From assembly GCA_905215325.1 (NCBI GenBank), contig CAJMPP010000002.1, forward strand, positions 1 through 64,000: 64,000 nucleotides of DNA, given 5' to 3'. Below, piece by piece: positions 7,877-16,174 of this stretch. The notes beneath the pieces are model-generated. The model saw nothing but the letters and a program-made list of their open reading frames with translations. It was not told the origin of the DNA and did not search any database. Each line of letters starts with the position of its first letter. Positions within the stretch are counted from its first letter, which is position 1. Source of the DNA: an uncultured bacterium. Lineage in GTDB: Bacteria; Actinomycetota; Coriobacteriia; Coriobacteriales; Eggerthellaceae. The position numbers were made by a program, and so were the translations under genes.

Positions 7877-8800
7877 TTATTCCAAGTATTGAATCGACAA
7901 CGCAATCAAAGATAAGCAGCGATTGAAGAAATAGTCGTAGTGACGAGAATCGGCTATATCGATTGTATTTGTCTCATGATGACGAATCCGAAAATCGTTC
8001 CCAATTTTTGTAAGAGCACGATACTCATCAGTCAAGAGCTTTTCTAGCTCCGAAGTTCCGTTGGCGGTATCGCGGACAACCTTTTCAACCGATTGTTTTT
8101 TGCCAAGCGAGGAATAATAGGATTTCAACCGCTCGAAAGCATCCCATATTTTTTCAGCTGCATCCCTTGCTGCCGTCGGACTAGGCCCTCTATGCAAAGC
8201 GATAGCCTCTTGCAAAAGCTGTGCAGTCCCTTGCTCTTTTATCGCGCTAACCAAATGCTCTATGGACGGCGTAAGCGGAGTGTTTTCAACAATGCGCTCG
8301 ATTTCCCTATTGTCAGCAAGGCGATAGAGAAGTCCGGTCATCGCCAGAATGTCATTGATTTCTGCCTGGAACTCTAACCAAACCCCATCGCTTTCCAATA
8401 GATGCATGTGATTATGGTTGAAATAGCCATGATGTTCAGTGATGCGCACGTCGCGGCAGTTTTTGGCTACGAACTCGATGAAATCAAACAATGCATACTG
8501 ATTGTATTTGTCGCTCCTTGTTTCTTCATCGAATACATTCCAATGGTTAGATGGAACAGCTATGACGTCACAACAGTCCCTATATAAATCAGGAATCTCA
8601 TATTTAAGGCGAAGACTCAACCCTTCCCTATCCACGCCGCAACATCCTTTCCCATCAGGACACTGCTCCGGGCACAACCATGCAAGATTGTTGTAATACT
8701 TTTCACAACAACGGAATAGCAATGAATAACGGTCGACAGATACTTCGTATGTACCTGCAGTTTGTCTACGCATCCCATTGCGCTCAGTGTAGTACGGCAT
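7877..8800 (-). CDS. Possible AbiJ/HEPN-like abortive infection protein
   Basis: This 307-residue soluble protein has no membrane segment. The N-terminal half, around LRLKYEIPDLYRDCCDVIAV and YNQYALFDFIEFVAKNCRDV, resembles the N-terminal domain of AbiJ-type proteins, in which a 'decide the family by a short helix, then YDFIEF' pattern occurs. The C-terminal third is all-helical (AARDAAEKIWDAFERLKSYY; RIRHHETNTIDIADSRHYDY) and ends with a helix (FNRCLSLIALSIQYLE), as in abortive-infection C-terminal domains. An R-X6-H (RDVRITEH) fits the loose HEPN RNase pattern. The cysteines CPEQCPDGKGCC could bind metal. I chose the ATG preceded by GGGAGGGG; the longer frame has no site. Family assignment is by eye and uncertain; surrounding genes support a defence role. 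Confidence 0.5.
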   Translation of the reverse strand: MPYYTERNGMRRQTAGTYEVSVDRYSLLFRCCEKYYNNLAWLCPEQCPDGKGCCGVDREGLSLRLKYEIPDLYRDCCDVIAVPSNHWNVFDEETRSDKYNQYALFDFIEFVAKNCRDVRITEHHGYFNHNHMHLLESDGVWLEFQAEINDILAMTGLLYRLADNREIERIVENTPLTPSIEHLVSAIKEQGTAQLLQEAIALHRGPSPTAARDAAEKIWDAFERLKSYYSSLGKKQSVEKVVRDTANGTSELEKLLTDEYRALTKIGNDFRIRHHETNTIDIADSRHYDYFFNRCLSLIALSIQYLE

Positions 8801-8882
8801 GAAGCCCCTCCCTCGACAGCGTAAGATAGCGATTCCCCGCGACCGACCCCAGCGCATCGCCGAATTAACCGCAAACGAATAA

Positions 8883-9857
8883 CCTGCGTCCTATCAGCTC
8901 TTTACGGAAGCACACGGCCGCTTCCTCGTCAACAACTTCCAAGCAACTCAGTTGCAGCCGATCGCCCAACCCATATAGGAAAAGGACGAAAGACGCGCAG
9001 ATTCGCCTTCTTTCGGCCATACACGCCGACCAGTCAAATCATACGCCCGCCTCATGGCGTCCTTCTTCGACGAGCGCGAACTGTTATTAGACCTGTTAGC
9101 TTTTGAACGAAAACGGCTAGACTCGCTAATCGCCTTCCCAGAGAACGAAATGATGGCCGCCTGCCATCCGCAACTGAAAGATGCGCTGTACCGTGCGGTC
9201 TCGCCTTGCCGCATAGACTTCCTAGAGGCCCTGATGCGCTTCGGGTACCCGAACATCGCTTCATCCGAAGTGGCCCCGTTCTGCAGATGCATAGAGGAAC
9301 TCCTGCGCACGGCCCGCAACAACGACGAGAGCGAACCTGCGGCGCAGTTTTTCACGGAAACGCTGCGGCAGATGATGTAGGCCGCTACGGAAGCCGATGA
9401 GCTCGTGTTTTTGGACGGGAACCCCGAGAGGGTCTTAGTAGATGGGTATTGGTCCCACTACCTGACCACATGCATCGTGCTGCCCCATGCAACGCATTTC
9501 TTTGATAACGAATTCCGCGTGTCCGAAGCTCTTTCGGGTACCACAAATTGCGTTTTCGTCGACTCGAAAAGCGAACCGCTGATCCAACTCTCCGACGTCT
9601 GGGTAGGCCTACTGTCCCGGTTGTATCAATTCCTGGACGAGCGGTCGCTGAACTACCGCCAAATCGATGCCGTCCGCGCAGCGTCCCAGCTCGAGAACCT
9701 CCGAACCATAAAGCGTCTAATCGACAGAGCCGATGCGACCCATAAATCATTGCTATCGCAAGTCGCCCCGCAGTCAATCGCTTACGCAAGGGAGCAAGTT
9801 TTGCAAAGCTTATGCGAAGGCGAGAACAGCGTCGGTTTTCGCCAGGACCGAATCTGA
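8883..9857 (+). pseudogene. DUF3800-like gene with two in-frame TAG codons
   Basis: A single frame runs from 8883 to 9857 and is interrupted only by TAG at 8976 and TAG at 9378. The pieces read YQLFTEAHGRFLVNNFQATQ; then GHTRRPVKSYARLMASFFDE and LLAFERKRLDSLIAFPENEM; then LVFLDGNPERVLVDGYW with FVDSKSEPLIQLSDVWVGLL. The last segment is the signature end of DUF3800 proteins (RNase H-like fold, common in defence islands), where DSKxxxxIQLxDxxxG carries conserved acidic residues. The usual N-terminal YIDESG strand is missing. The frame is otherwise unbroken, so it is either a recently inactivated gene or one needing readthrough. Translation from ATG 9054 to 9380 or from about 9405 would give only fragments. 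Confidence 0.65.
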
Positions 9858-10698
9858 ACACATTGCTGAGTGCGTTTAGCTACGTCGATGAGCGACACGC
9901 CGACCACCGCAATCCGCCAACTTGGTCTTTGATGACGGGCATTCAACCAAGGAGACGAGAAAGGATCCAGCAAGTCGCAAGTGCGTTCAACACAGTAACT
10001 GAGGAAGCGAGGCGACTCAATCGCCGAGATCGCCCCGCAAGGTCGGGACATCGCGCAACACGGCGTACAGCCGCCTGGCGAAGGGCGACCTCTCACGTCC
10101 CAAGCATCCTGAACACGCCTCCGGCCCCTGCTTGCGCCCGGGAATCAATGCACGCACCAATGCATGCGGCTCAGCAATCGCAATGCTCGCGACCGGCACC
10201 AACCAGACCGAAATACACGTTAGACGCGCCACCTTCAACGCAAGCAAACCCCACTCGCAACTTCTGGACGGTTTCGCAGGCTGAACCGGCCCGAAACGCC
10301 GCAACACGCCGACGTTTCCCCAGGTCGGCAAAGCCGACAGCCAACAAACCTCGCCGAAAACCGCACAGAAGTCCAGGACCCATGGCGAAACCGGCGCCCA
10401 TTTCCTGCGAAACCGCCCAGAACCCGCAGGGACGCGCTCACGGACAAGGCCGCGGCAGCCGCTAACGCCGACGCGGGCGCAACCAACGCGGGCGCGCACC
10501 CGGTATCGCAGCGAACGCACCTCCATCCCCTGCTCAAAAACGCTTCGAGCGACAACAGCGCCCGCGGCCACTTTGCCCGCGGTAGCATTCGCAAATGAAA
10601 GCCGAATACGTCTAGGAATGAAAAAGACATGGTCGTCAGCCATCGGTATGATTCTCAGCGACCAAGCATAAAATCGTACCGAGGAAGGCATCGCAACC
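9858..10698. other. Long stretch with no supported gene
   Basis: Several frames on both strands are open for 70-250 codons between 9812 and 10790, but they contradict each other and carry no recognisable domain; their amino acid use is arginine, proline, alanine, cysteine and serine rich, as in out-of-frame G+C-rich DNA. The part 9880-9930 (CGCCGACCACCGCAATCCGCC) resembles 7800-7820 and is probably residue of mobile DNA. The last 150 bases are the left flank of the next IS256-type copy. Confidence 0.4.
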
Positions 10699-11874
10699 AT
10701 GTCCGCCGACATAGCATCGGTCGACGAGGAGCCGTTGGAAGCAGACCTTCGCGAGCTCGTGAGGAAAACCGTGTAGGAGACGCTCAACGCCCTGCTAGAC
10801 GAGGAAGCCGACGAGATGGTCGGGGCCGGAGCGCTACGAAAGGACGGCCGCCCGCGAGACGTACCGTTCCGGCCATTACAAGAGGAAGCTGGTCACCACG
10901 AGCGGCGAGGTCGTGCTCGACGTCCCCAAGCTTCGCGGCGCCACCTTCCAGACCGCCGTCATAGAGCGCTACCACAGACGGGAGACGAGCGTCGAGGAGG
11001 CAATCATAGAGATGTACCTGGCGGGCGTTTCCACGCGCCGCATCGAGGACGTCTCCGAGATTCTGTGGGGCGCGGGCGTCTCGGCCGGAACCGTGTCGAA
11101 CCTCAACGAGAAGGCGTTCGAAAGCGTGGATGCCTGGCGAACCAGGCCGCTTTCCGGCGGCTACCCGTACCTGTTCGTCGACGGCATATACCTGAAGCGA
11201 AGCTGGGCGGGTCCTGCGAGAACGTCGCGGTGATGGTCGCCATCAGCGTGAACTCGGAGGGCCGCCGCGAGATCGCGGGCTGCGCCGAGGGGTTCACCGA
11301 GTCCAAGGAATCCTGGAAGGAGTTCCTGCTGTGGCTGCGCGGGCGCGGGCTGTCGGGCGCGAGGCTCGTCACCGGCGATAAGTCGCTGGGGATGCTCGGG
11401 GCGCTCGAGGAGGTTTTCCCCGAGGCGAGATACCGGCGGTGCGCCGTCCGCTTCTGCCGCAACGTGTTCGGCAAGGTGCCGAGGCGGAAGCGGACAAGGG
11501 TCGCCAAGATGCTCAATGCCATCCATGCGCAGGAATCGCGCGAGGCGTCGGAGGCGAAGGCGTCCGAGGTGGCCGACTCGCTCGAGTCGATGAAGCTGCT
11601 CGCGGCCGCCAAAGCCGTGCGCGAGGGCTGCGCCGAGACGCTCGCCTACACCGACCTCCCCATGCAGCATTGGACCAGGATCAGGACGGACAACGCCATC
11701 GAGCGACTGAACAGGGAGGTCCGCCGCCGAACCCGCGTCGCCGGCACGTTCCCCGACGGGAAATCCGCGCTGATGCCGGTGACCGCCAGGCTGAAATACA
11801 TAGTCGAAAACGAGTGGGGCCGCAGGCGTTACCTAGACGCATCGCTGCTCGAAGAGAAGGAGGGCGGGGTATAG
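10699..11874 (+). pseudogene. IS256-type (Mutator) transposase, broken
   Basis: Family role: DDE transposase of the IS256 family. The gene starts MSADIASVDEEPLEADLREL and keeps most of the protein, but three lesions are visible. There is an in-frame TAG at 10774 (where GAG would be expected), a frame change near 10828, after which the family sequence continues in another frame (ERYERTAARETYRSGHYKRK, LVTTSGEVVLDVPKLRGATF), and a compensating change near 11210, after which the first frame resumes (CENVAVMVAISVNSEGRREI). The C-terminus is intact (NAIERLNREVRRRTRVAGTF, SEWGRRRYLDASLLEE-like end). Right outer end is near 11,915-11,925 (GGCAAATTCGCGAAAG). It cannot make a full-length enzyme. Confidence 0.85.
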
Positions 11875-11994
11875 AGCGATAACGCCGGTAGCCCCACCTA
11901 GGCATCGGCAAATTCGCGAAAGACCCTTGACAGTACCCCATGCCCGATGCCAAGCAGCGCTCCATGCGCCCGGCCCACATGTCGCGACTTGTGG

Positions 11995-12092
11995 CATCCC
12001 CGTTGTCAGACACCGCGAAACCTCCGAGATCGAAAACGTTTGCGACAATCATCAAGCCATACAGGGAGACGTATTAGGACGCACCATCTTTC
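11995..12092. repeat. Diverged repeat copy A
   Basis: This about 98-base stretch aligns with 17187-17283 at roughly 70 percent identity by eye: shared blocks include CAGAC, CGCGAA, ACCTCC, AAAGTTCGCGA-like and GACGCAC-ATCTTT. The two copies lie in the same orientation on either side of the segment with the SLATT-RT-HAD operon and the AbiTii gene. Confidence 0.45.
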
Positions 12093-12198
12093 ACTTTCAA
12101 GCAGAATCGAGCAAGCTTCCGAAGTCCTACTGCTTATTGTCATCACTTCGCACCGGAGCTTCCATTCTTCAACATGCATGTAATCGAGAAGCTTCAAC

Positions 12199-13113
12199 CT
12201 AGCCCGCTAGATGACGCGGCGAATCACCTTTGCTGCTAAGTAGTTTCGCCCTTTCCGCCTTACGGATATCCTCGGCAAAGTCGCGGACTTTTTCCCTGAG
12301 CCACAAATATGCTGTCGTATTCTTCGAATAGTCCGCTTCTGCATAAAAATTCACACGCCCATCTTTTCGCATCTGCTCAACCTGCCGAAGCGCTTCTACG
12401 TCTCCTTTAGGATAAACCGCAAAAGTGGCTCCTCCGTTTTTATTCACCAATGAGAACGACGGGATATCGGATGGGCCATCGGCGATATATATCATGTGGC
12501 TGAACTTCACCCTTCTCTGGTCTTCGGGGATACTTGTATTCACGTCGATGTCTTCCCTGCCACCGACACCCACCCCCTTATTGATCTCGAATAATGCTCT
12601 AGTTTTTGTCGTATTATCTATAGTGTATCCAATCTCACTGATGACTTTTCCATCGCCCGAATCTCCCTCAATGAACTCGCAACCCCAGATGCCTTGAACC
12701 TTATCGGCAACGCAAGAACCCTCTATCACTTTTTTCATCCCGGTACTTACAATGTAATGCTCAACCTTGATGTCGTACTCCTTATAAGCAGTAACGTCTT
12801 CGACTATTTCTTTGGTTGCATCAAAAATTTCAGGAACACCAGGATAGAACTTCAAATCATTCCCATATGCTTTAAGCATCTCGTTATTTAAACCATTGAG
12901 TCTTCCTCCATGGGCACAGCGAATAAACTCATTGAGGTAAATCGTGTCCGGATTAACAGCAACGCCTTGCTCTTTAAGATACTTTTCGGGCAAGTCGTTC
13001 ACTTCTTCCCAAAACTCTGACGCATCGACATTGAACTGCTTAAAAATCGGATCTTGCATATATCCGGCGACTAGAGTTTTGTCAAAATCCCACACAAGAG
13101 CAATAACATTCAT
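12199..13113 (-). CDS. HAD-superfamily phosphatase, third gene of the RT operon
   Basis: The 304-residue protein has the haloacid dehalogenase core: motif I WDFDKTL with nucleophile D9 and acid D11, motif II IVSTGMKK, and motif IV ADGPSDIPSFS. A cap-like insertion (SEFWEEVNDLPEKYLKEQGV onward) follows motif I, so it is predicted to be a Mg-dependent phosphohydrolase acting in the cytoplasm; the substrate is unknown. The ATG is preceded by GAGAAGAGG. It lies 34 bases downstream of the RT stop on the same strand, so it is very likely co-transcribed with SLATT and RT. A phosphatase in this position could dephosphorylate a nucleotide or a DNA/RNA end made by the RT, or act as a control on toxicity; both are guesses. 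The A+T content matches the other two genes of the operon. Confidence 0.8.
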   Translation of the reverse strand: MNVIALVWDFDKTLVAGYMQDPIFKQFNVDASEFWEEVNDLPEKYLKEQGVAVNPDTIYLNEFIRCAHGGRLNGLNNEMLKAYGNDLKFYPGVPEIFDATKEIVEDVTAYKEYDIKVEHYIVSTGMKKVIEGSCVADKVQGIWGCEFIEGDSGDGKVISEIGYTIDNTTKTRALFEINKGVGVGGREDIDVNTSIPEDQRRVKFSHMIYIADGPSDIPSFSLVNKNGGATFAVYPKGDVEALRQVEQMRKDGRVNFYAEADYSKNTTAYLWLREKVRDFAEDIRKAERAKLLSSKGDSPRHLAG

Positions 13114-13147
13114 TTAGCCAGCCTCTTCTCTGAAACCAATGAAACGT

Positions 13148-14485
13148 CTACGAGATCACGCCTGCGTCTTTCTCGAGAATAGACAATTCCCTTCTGATTA
13201 CACCGCGAAACAATTCATCAATCTCTTCCGCGTCTTTGTCTTGCAAATCGTTCAAATCGAAGACGCCCTCGAGAATCCGTCGCTTGTCGACCAGCGACAT
13301 CCGATAATCAAAAGAAGGGATATACGAAGTCTTCCCTTCCCTATAACGGATTTCGTAATAGGCCTTCTTAAAGGACTTCACCTCTGAAGGAAGGGCAATT
13401 CCTTTTCGCTTAGCAATTTTTCTCAGAATGTAGTCGAGTTTGGCAAAATACGCTACATCATCCGCGCGAGAATAGTAGTACAACCAGCCATAACGCTGAA
13501 AGGCCTTTCCGTCTTCCGTGACCCTACATCCCGTAATCCTTAAGTTCAATCGCCAAAGCCACTGACGGCGAGGCATTTTCTCGAATAGGCGCAGATGCAG
13601 CTCCAAAGACTGCTCGATCAGCCTTCTGGCCTTCGTACAGACGGCTAGGCCCTCTCGTTGAAATCTATACCCTAGATAATCGAATTGTTCGACAGAGAGA
13701 ATGCCGTTTTTAGTCTTATTCTCATTTAGCTTTAAGCGCATATGCTTTGCAAAACCACTCATTTCGGAAGACACCCGCTCAAGGTCAGCCGCTTTGCAAA
13801 AAATCAAGACATCATCAACGTACCGGAAAAACGCAATCGAATCATCTTGTTGAAAATGCTTGTCTAACTCGATTAAATAGATATTTGCCAGCCTATTCGA
13901 AATCGGCAAACCCTCCGGTACGCCTTGCAAGCGTTTTTGCTTGCAGGAACAACCGAATCTAACCGAAGGAGTGGTAATAGCGTCCATGAGAAGCGATAGC
14001 AATACATCGTTGGAAATCTTACGCTTTAAGGCTTCAAGCATCAGGTTGTGGTCAATGCTCGAATAGAACCCTTTTATGTCAAACTTGAAAAACGCATCAT
14101 ACTGCTCTGACGAAAGGCATTCTTTTATTGCATCGACGGTTCGCTGAGGTTGCGCCGTTGCCGCTGAGCTCCCAAACGCATCATCGAGAACATGCGACAA
14201 CGCTTTTAGCGTCACTTTATCGCGAACTGTTGGAATGCATAATTCGCGCGGAACCGCACCAGGAGCTTTGGGCACAAGCATCTGGGAATAATTTGTAAAA
14301 TGATAGGAGCCTTCGAACACTTTGCGAGATATTATCTCGACGTTAGCCTGCAAATCGCGAGCAAACGACTTCACCGTCACTCGATCAATACCTACGGTCG
14401 ATTTCTTCCTTACCTCGGATTCAAACACATCGCAAAGAGACTCAACCGAAAATCTTCTCCTGAAACCCCACTCACTAAATGTCAT
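13148..14485 (-). CDS. Defence-type reverse transcriptase (unknown-group/DRT-like)
   Basis: RNA-directed DNA polymerase of the group II-intron-related superfamily. Across 445 residues I see the fingers start (VGIDRVTVKSFARDLQANVE), motif A KFDIKGFYSSIDH (D136), the QGVPEGLPISNRLANIYL motif, the catalytic YVDD at 222-225, and the LGYRF motif. A C-terminal helical domain follows with RLNLRITGC and YGWLYYYSRADD, as in abortive-infection/unknown-group RTs. The retron markers VTG and NAxxH are absent, and there is no maturase or endonuclease domain, so it is neither a retron in the strict sense nor a group II intron. The start is the ATG that overlaps the SLATT stop (TGATG); longer frames lack a site. 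The catalytic residues are intact. Confidence 0.88.
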   Translation of the reverse strand: MTFSEWGFRRRFSVESLCDVFESEVRKKSTVGIDRVTVKSFARDLQANVEIISRKVFEGSYHFTNYSQMLVPKAPGAVPRELCIPTVRDKVTLKALSHVLDDAFGSSAATAQPQRTVDAIKECLSSEQYDAFFKFDIKGFYSSIDHNLMLEALKRKISNDVLLSLLMDAITTPSVRFGCSCKQKRLQGVPEGLPISNRLANIYLIELDKHFQQDDSIAFFRYVDDVLIFCKAADLERVSSEMSGFAKHMRLKLNENKTKNGILSVEQFDYLGYRFQREGLAVCTKARRLIEQSLELHLRLFEKMPRRQWLWRLNLRITGCRVTEDGKAFQRYGWLYYYSRADDVAYFAKLDYILRKIAKRKGIALPSEVKSFKKAYYEIRYREGKTSYIPSFDYRMSLVDKRRILEGVFDLNDLQDKDAEEIDELFRGVIRRELSILEKDAGVIS

Positions 14486-15033
14486 CAACACCATGACAAC
14501 ACACCTAATGCCATCGCAATCGAGACAGCGCCAGCCACCACAAGAGGAGTTCCGTAAACCGCAATGCGCAATCCCCATATCCTCAATTCGTCAAACGCTG
14601 AGCGAGATTGCTCGTCGTCACATTCAAGGTGATTCTCCGTTTGCTTGATGATGGCAATGTATCGTTCACCTGCCCTGTCGGCGAATACGGCACGGTCTCC
14701 TTCCTCTGCTTCAGAAGAATCAAAATCGAGCCATAGGCCTTGAAGCTGAATATAACTATTCTTCATTTGCTCAGCACGAACAGCATAGTTTTGAGAACCC
14801 GCATACACTGTGAATAACGCGACAACGATTGAACTTACAATAGACAGGAATGCCAACCATTTGCTATCGACAAACAACGTCGCCAGGGAAAGGCCAACTG
14901 TCCAGCAAGCGTAATACACCGTCGCATGCTTTACCAATAAGTCCATACGAAGTAAACGCTTTTCCGCAGCAATATGAGCGAGCCTGGTTCTTTGAATCAA
15001 TTGTTGTAGATAATCGAACTTGCTATCAGCCAT
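14485..15033 (-). CDS. SLATT-domain membrane effector
   Basis: The 182-residue protein has a short N-terminal helix (KFDYLQQLIQRTRLAHIAAE), two closely spaced transmembrane helices (about residues 37-54 and 60-77), a cytoplasmic helical segment (RAEQMKNSYIQLQGLWLDFD), and a further hydrophobic helix at 155-178. This is the layout of SLATT proteins, two-transmembrane effectors thought to damage the membrane when a partner senses infection; I recall one SLATT family being typically paired with reverse transcriptases. The ATG follows AAGGGG. It is the first gene of the operon and its start lies 18 bases after the candidate structured RNA. Its last codons overlap the RT start, so SLATT and RT are translationally coupled. 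Confidence 0.8.
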   Translation of the reverse strand: MADSKFDYLQQLIQRTRLAHIAAEKRLLRMDLLVKHATVYYACWTVGLSLATLFVDSKWLAFLSIVSSIVVALFTVYAGSQNYAVRAEQMKNSYIQLQGLWLDFDSSEAEEGDRAVFADRAGERYIAIIKQTENHLECDDEQSRSAFDELRIWGLRIAVYGTPLVVAGAVSIAMALGVLSWC

Positions 15034-15051
15034 TGGTTGCCCCTTGTCGAG

Positions 15052-15176
15052 AAGGCGACGCCATTGGAACAGAACCGTACCCTGAAGCTTTACCAGAGTC
15101 GCTAAATCGGCATAAAACCATAGCTTACAAATACCGCTTGAACTACCAAGCGGTCGGCAAAAGCCAGCGTCGCCTT
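15052..15176 (-). ncRNA. Candidate structured RNA leading the SLATT-RT-HAD operon
   Basis: On the minus strand the segment begins AAGGCGACGC and ends GCGTCGCCTT, a perfect 10-bp closing pair across 125 nt. Inside are a perfect 8-bp hairpin (ACCGCTTG, loop GTAGTT, CAAGCGGT; 15133-15154) and a 5-bp one with G-U pairs (CTCTG GTAAAGCTT CAGGG). A consensus TATAAT ends five to six bases before the first arm, so transcription is predicted to begin at the arm itself. Known defence RTs and retrons use a structured RNA encoded next to the RT gene as template or cofactor; by analogy this is the candidate template RNA. Alternatively it is a regulatory 5' leader of the SLATT mRNA. Confidence 0.55.
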
Positions 15177-15210
15177 AGACAATTATAGTCCTAAAACCAA
15201 TTGTCTTGAA
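15177..15210 (-). promoter_or_regulatory. Promoter and 8-bp inverted repeat of the RT operon
   Basis: Minus-strand TATAAT (15182-15187) is a perfect -10 box; TTCAAG 17 bases upstream is a weak -35. A perfect inverted repeat AGACAATT (15177-15184) / AATTGTCT (15199-15206) with a 14-base spacer straddles the -10 box and the spacer between the two boxes, where a repressor would block initiation. No cognate regulator gene is adjacent. Confidence 0.55.
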
Positions 15211-15263
15211 GACGCGCTCCAGGTTGCTTAACAGCATGGCCAGGCAAAAGGCAAAAGACCCTT

Positions 15264-15975
15264 TGGAATAGGCAAACTTTCTCGAACACCAAATTAAGGA
15301 CGAAAGGTGTTCTATATGACCCAGAAGAGAAAGCGCTGCGATAAGCAGTTCAAGATGGCGGCGGCGCGGATAGTCCTCGGCGGCGAGATGAAGGCCGTCG
15401 AGCTTGCGAGTGAGCTCGAGATCAAGGATTCGACGCTCAAACAGTGGGCGCAGGAGCACGAGAAGGTGGGCGACATCACCTACATCGGAACGGGCGAAGG
15501 ATGGCTCTACCTCGCAGCCGTGATCGACGCGTTCCGCAGGAAGGTCGTGGGCTGGTCGATGTCCGGGCGAATAACCGAGAAGCTGGTCACGGATGCGCTC
15601 GAGCAGGCAGTCGGAAGGGAGAACCCGCCCGACGACTTCAGCCTCGTCTTCCACAACGACCAGGGTTCCCAGCACACGTCCCGGGCGTTCCAACGCTGCC
15701 TAGCGGCCCCATGGAATCGCCCAATCCATGTCGCGGCCGGGCAGCCCATGGGACGACGCGCTCGCGGAATCCTTCTTCAAGACGCTCAAGCGCGAGCTGG
15801 TGAACGGCAAGGGCTGCAAGACGAGGGAGGAGGCGAAGCGGAACGCGTTCAAGCACATCGAGTTCCACTGCAACAGGCGGAGGATGAGCACATCGGTCGT
15901 CCATAACACCCCATACGACCTAGAGCGAGATGATGCCTGAAGAAGCTTATTTTTCCGCCCAAGAAACCTTGACCA
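15264..15975 (+). mobile_element. IS3-family element, internally deleted
   Basis: The left end (TGGAATAGGCAAACTTTC) and the complement of the right end (TGGTCAAGGTTTCTTGGG) are diverged inverted repeats. The 712-bp length is far short of about 1.2 kb for the relative at the window start, because the end of orfA and the start of orfB are deleted and joined. It abuts the promoter of the RT operon. Confidence 0.7.
15316..15940 (+). pseudogene. IS3 OrfA-OrfB deletion fusion, frameshifted
   Basis: The frame begins with the OrfA HTH (MTQKRKRCDKQFKMAAARIV; LASELEIKDSTLKQWAQEHE) and passes directly, without the zipper or the OrfB N-terminus, into the OrfB DDE core (VGDITYIGTGEGWLYLAAVI). D of DITYI and HNDQG are present. 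Near 15,715 a frame change separates the rest, which resumes as SRPGSPWDDALAESFFKTLK with the third acidic residue and ends VVHNTPYDLERDDA. The fusion joins the DNA-binding and catalytic parts, but the frame change makes a working enzyme unlikely. The ATG follows GAAAGG as in the other copy. Confidence 0.8.
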
Positions 15976-16174
15976 GTCCAAAGGCGGGTTGTATTGCCGG
16001 CACAAAGAAACGCCCGCGTCCCCATATGCAAAATAAGTGATTGAGAATTGCTAAGCAATCGGCTAGGAAAGTTCTATGGAAACTATAGCGTCCCTACCAA
16101 GGATTTAACAAACTGACACCCTGAGATTCAACCACTTTTTAGCAAGCAAGTACTCAACGAGTATCGAGAAGAAG

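Noticed and set aside
10017..10787. Long open frame on the minus strand, about 256 codons
   Set aside because: No binding site, no domain, and composition typical of out-of-frame G+C-rich DNA; it also runs over the start of the IS256 copy.
13148..14485. Diversity-generating retroelement
   Set aside because: No template/variable repeat pair and no accessory protein were seen near the RT; the A-to-G pattern in the IS3 copy is 12 kb away and also includes T-to-C changes on the same strand.
13148..15176. Calling the RT and leader RNA a retron
   Set aside because: The RT lacks the VTG and NAxxH motifs and the RNA lacks a clear branching-G context; the C-terminal domain fits unknown-group RTs better.
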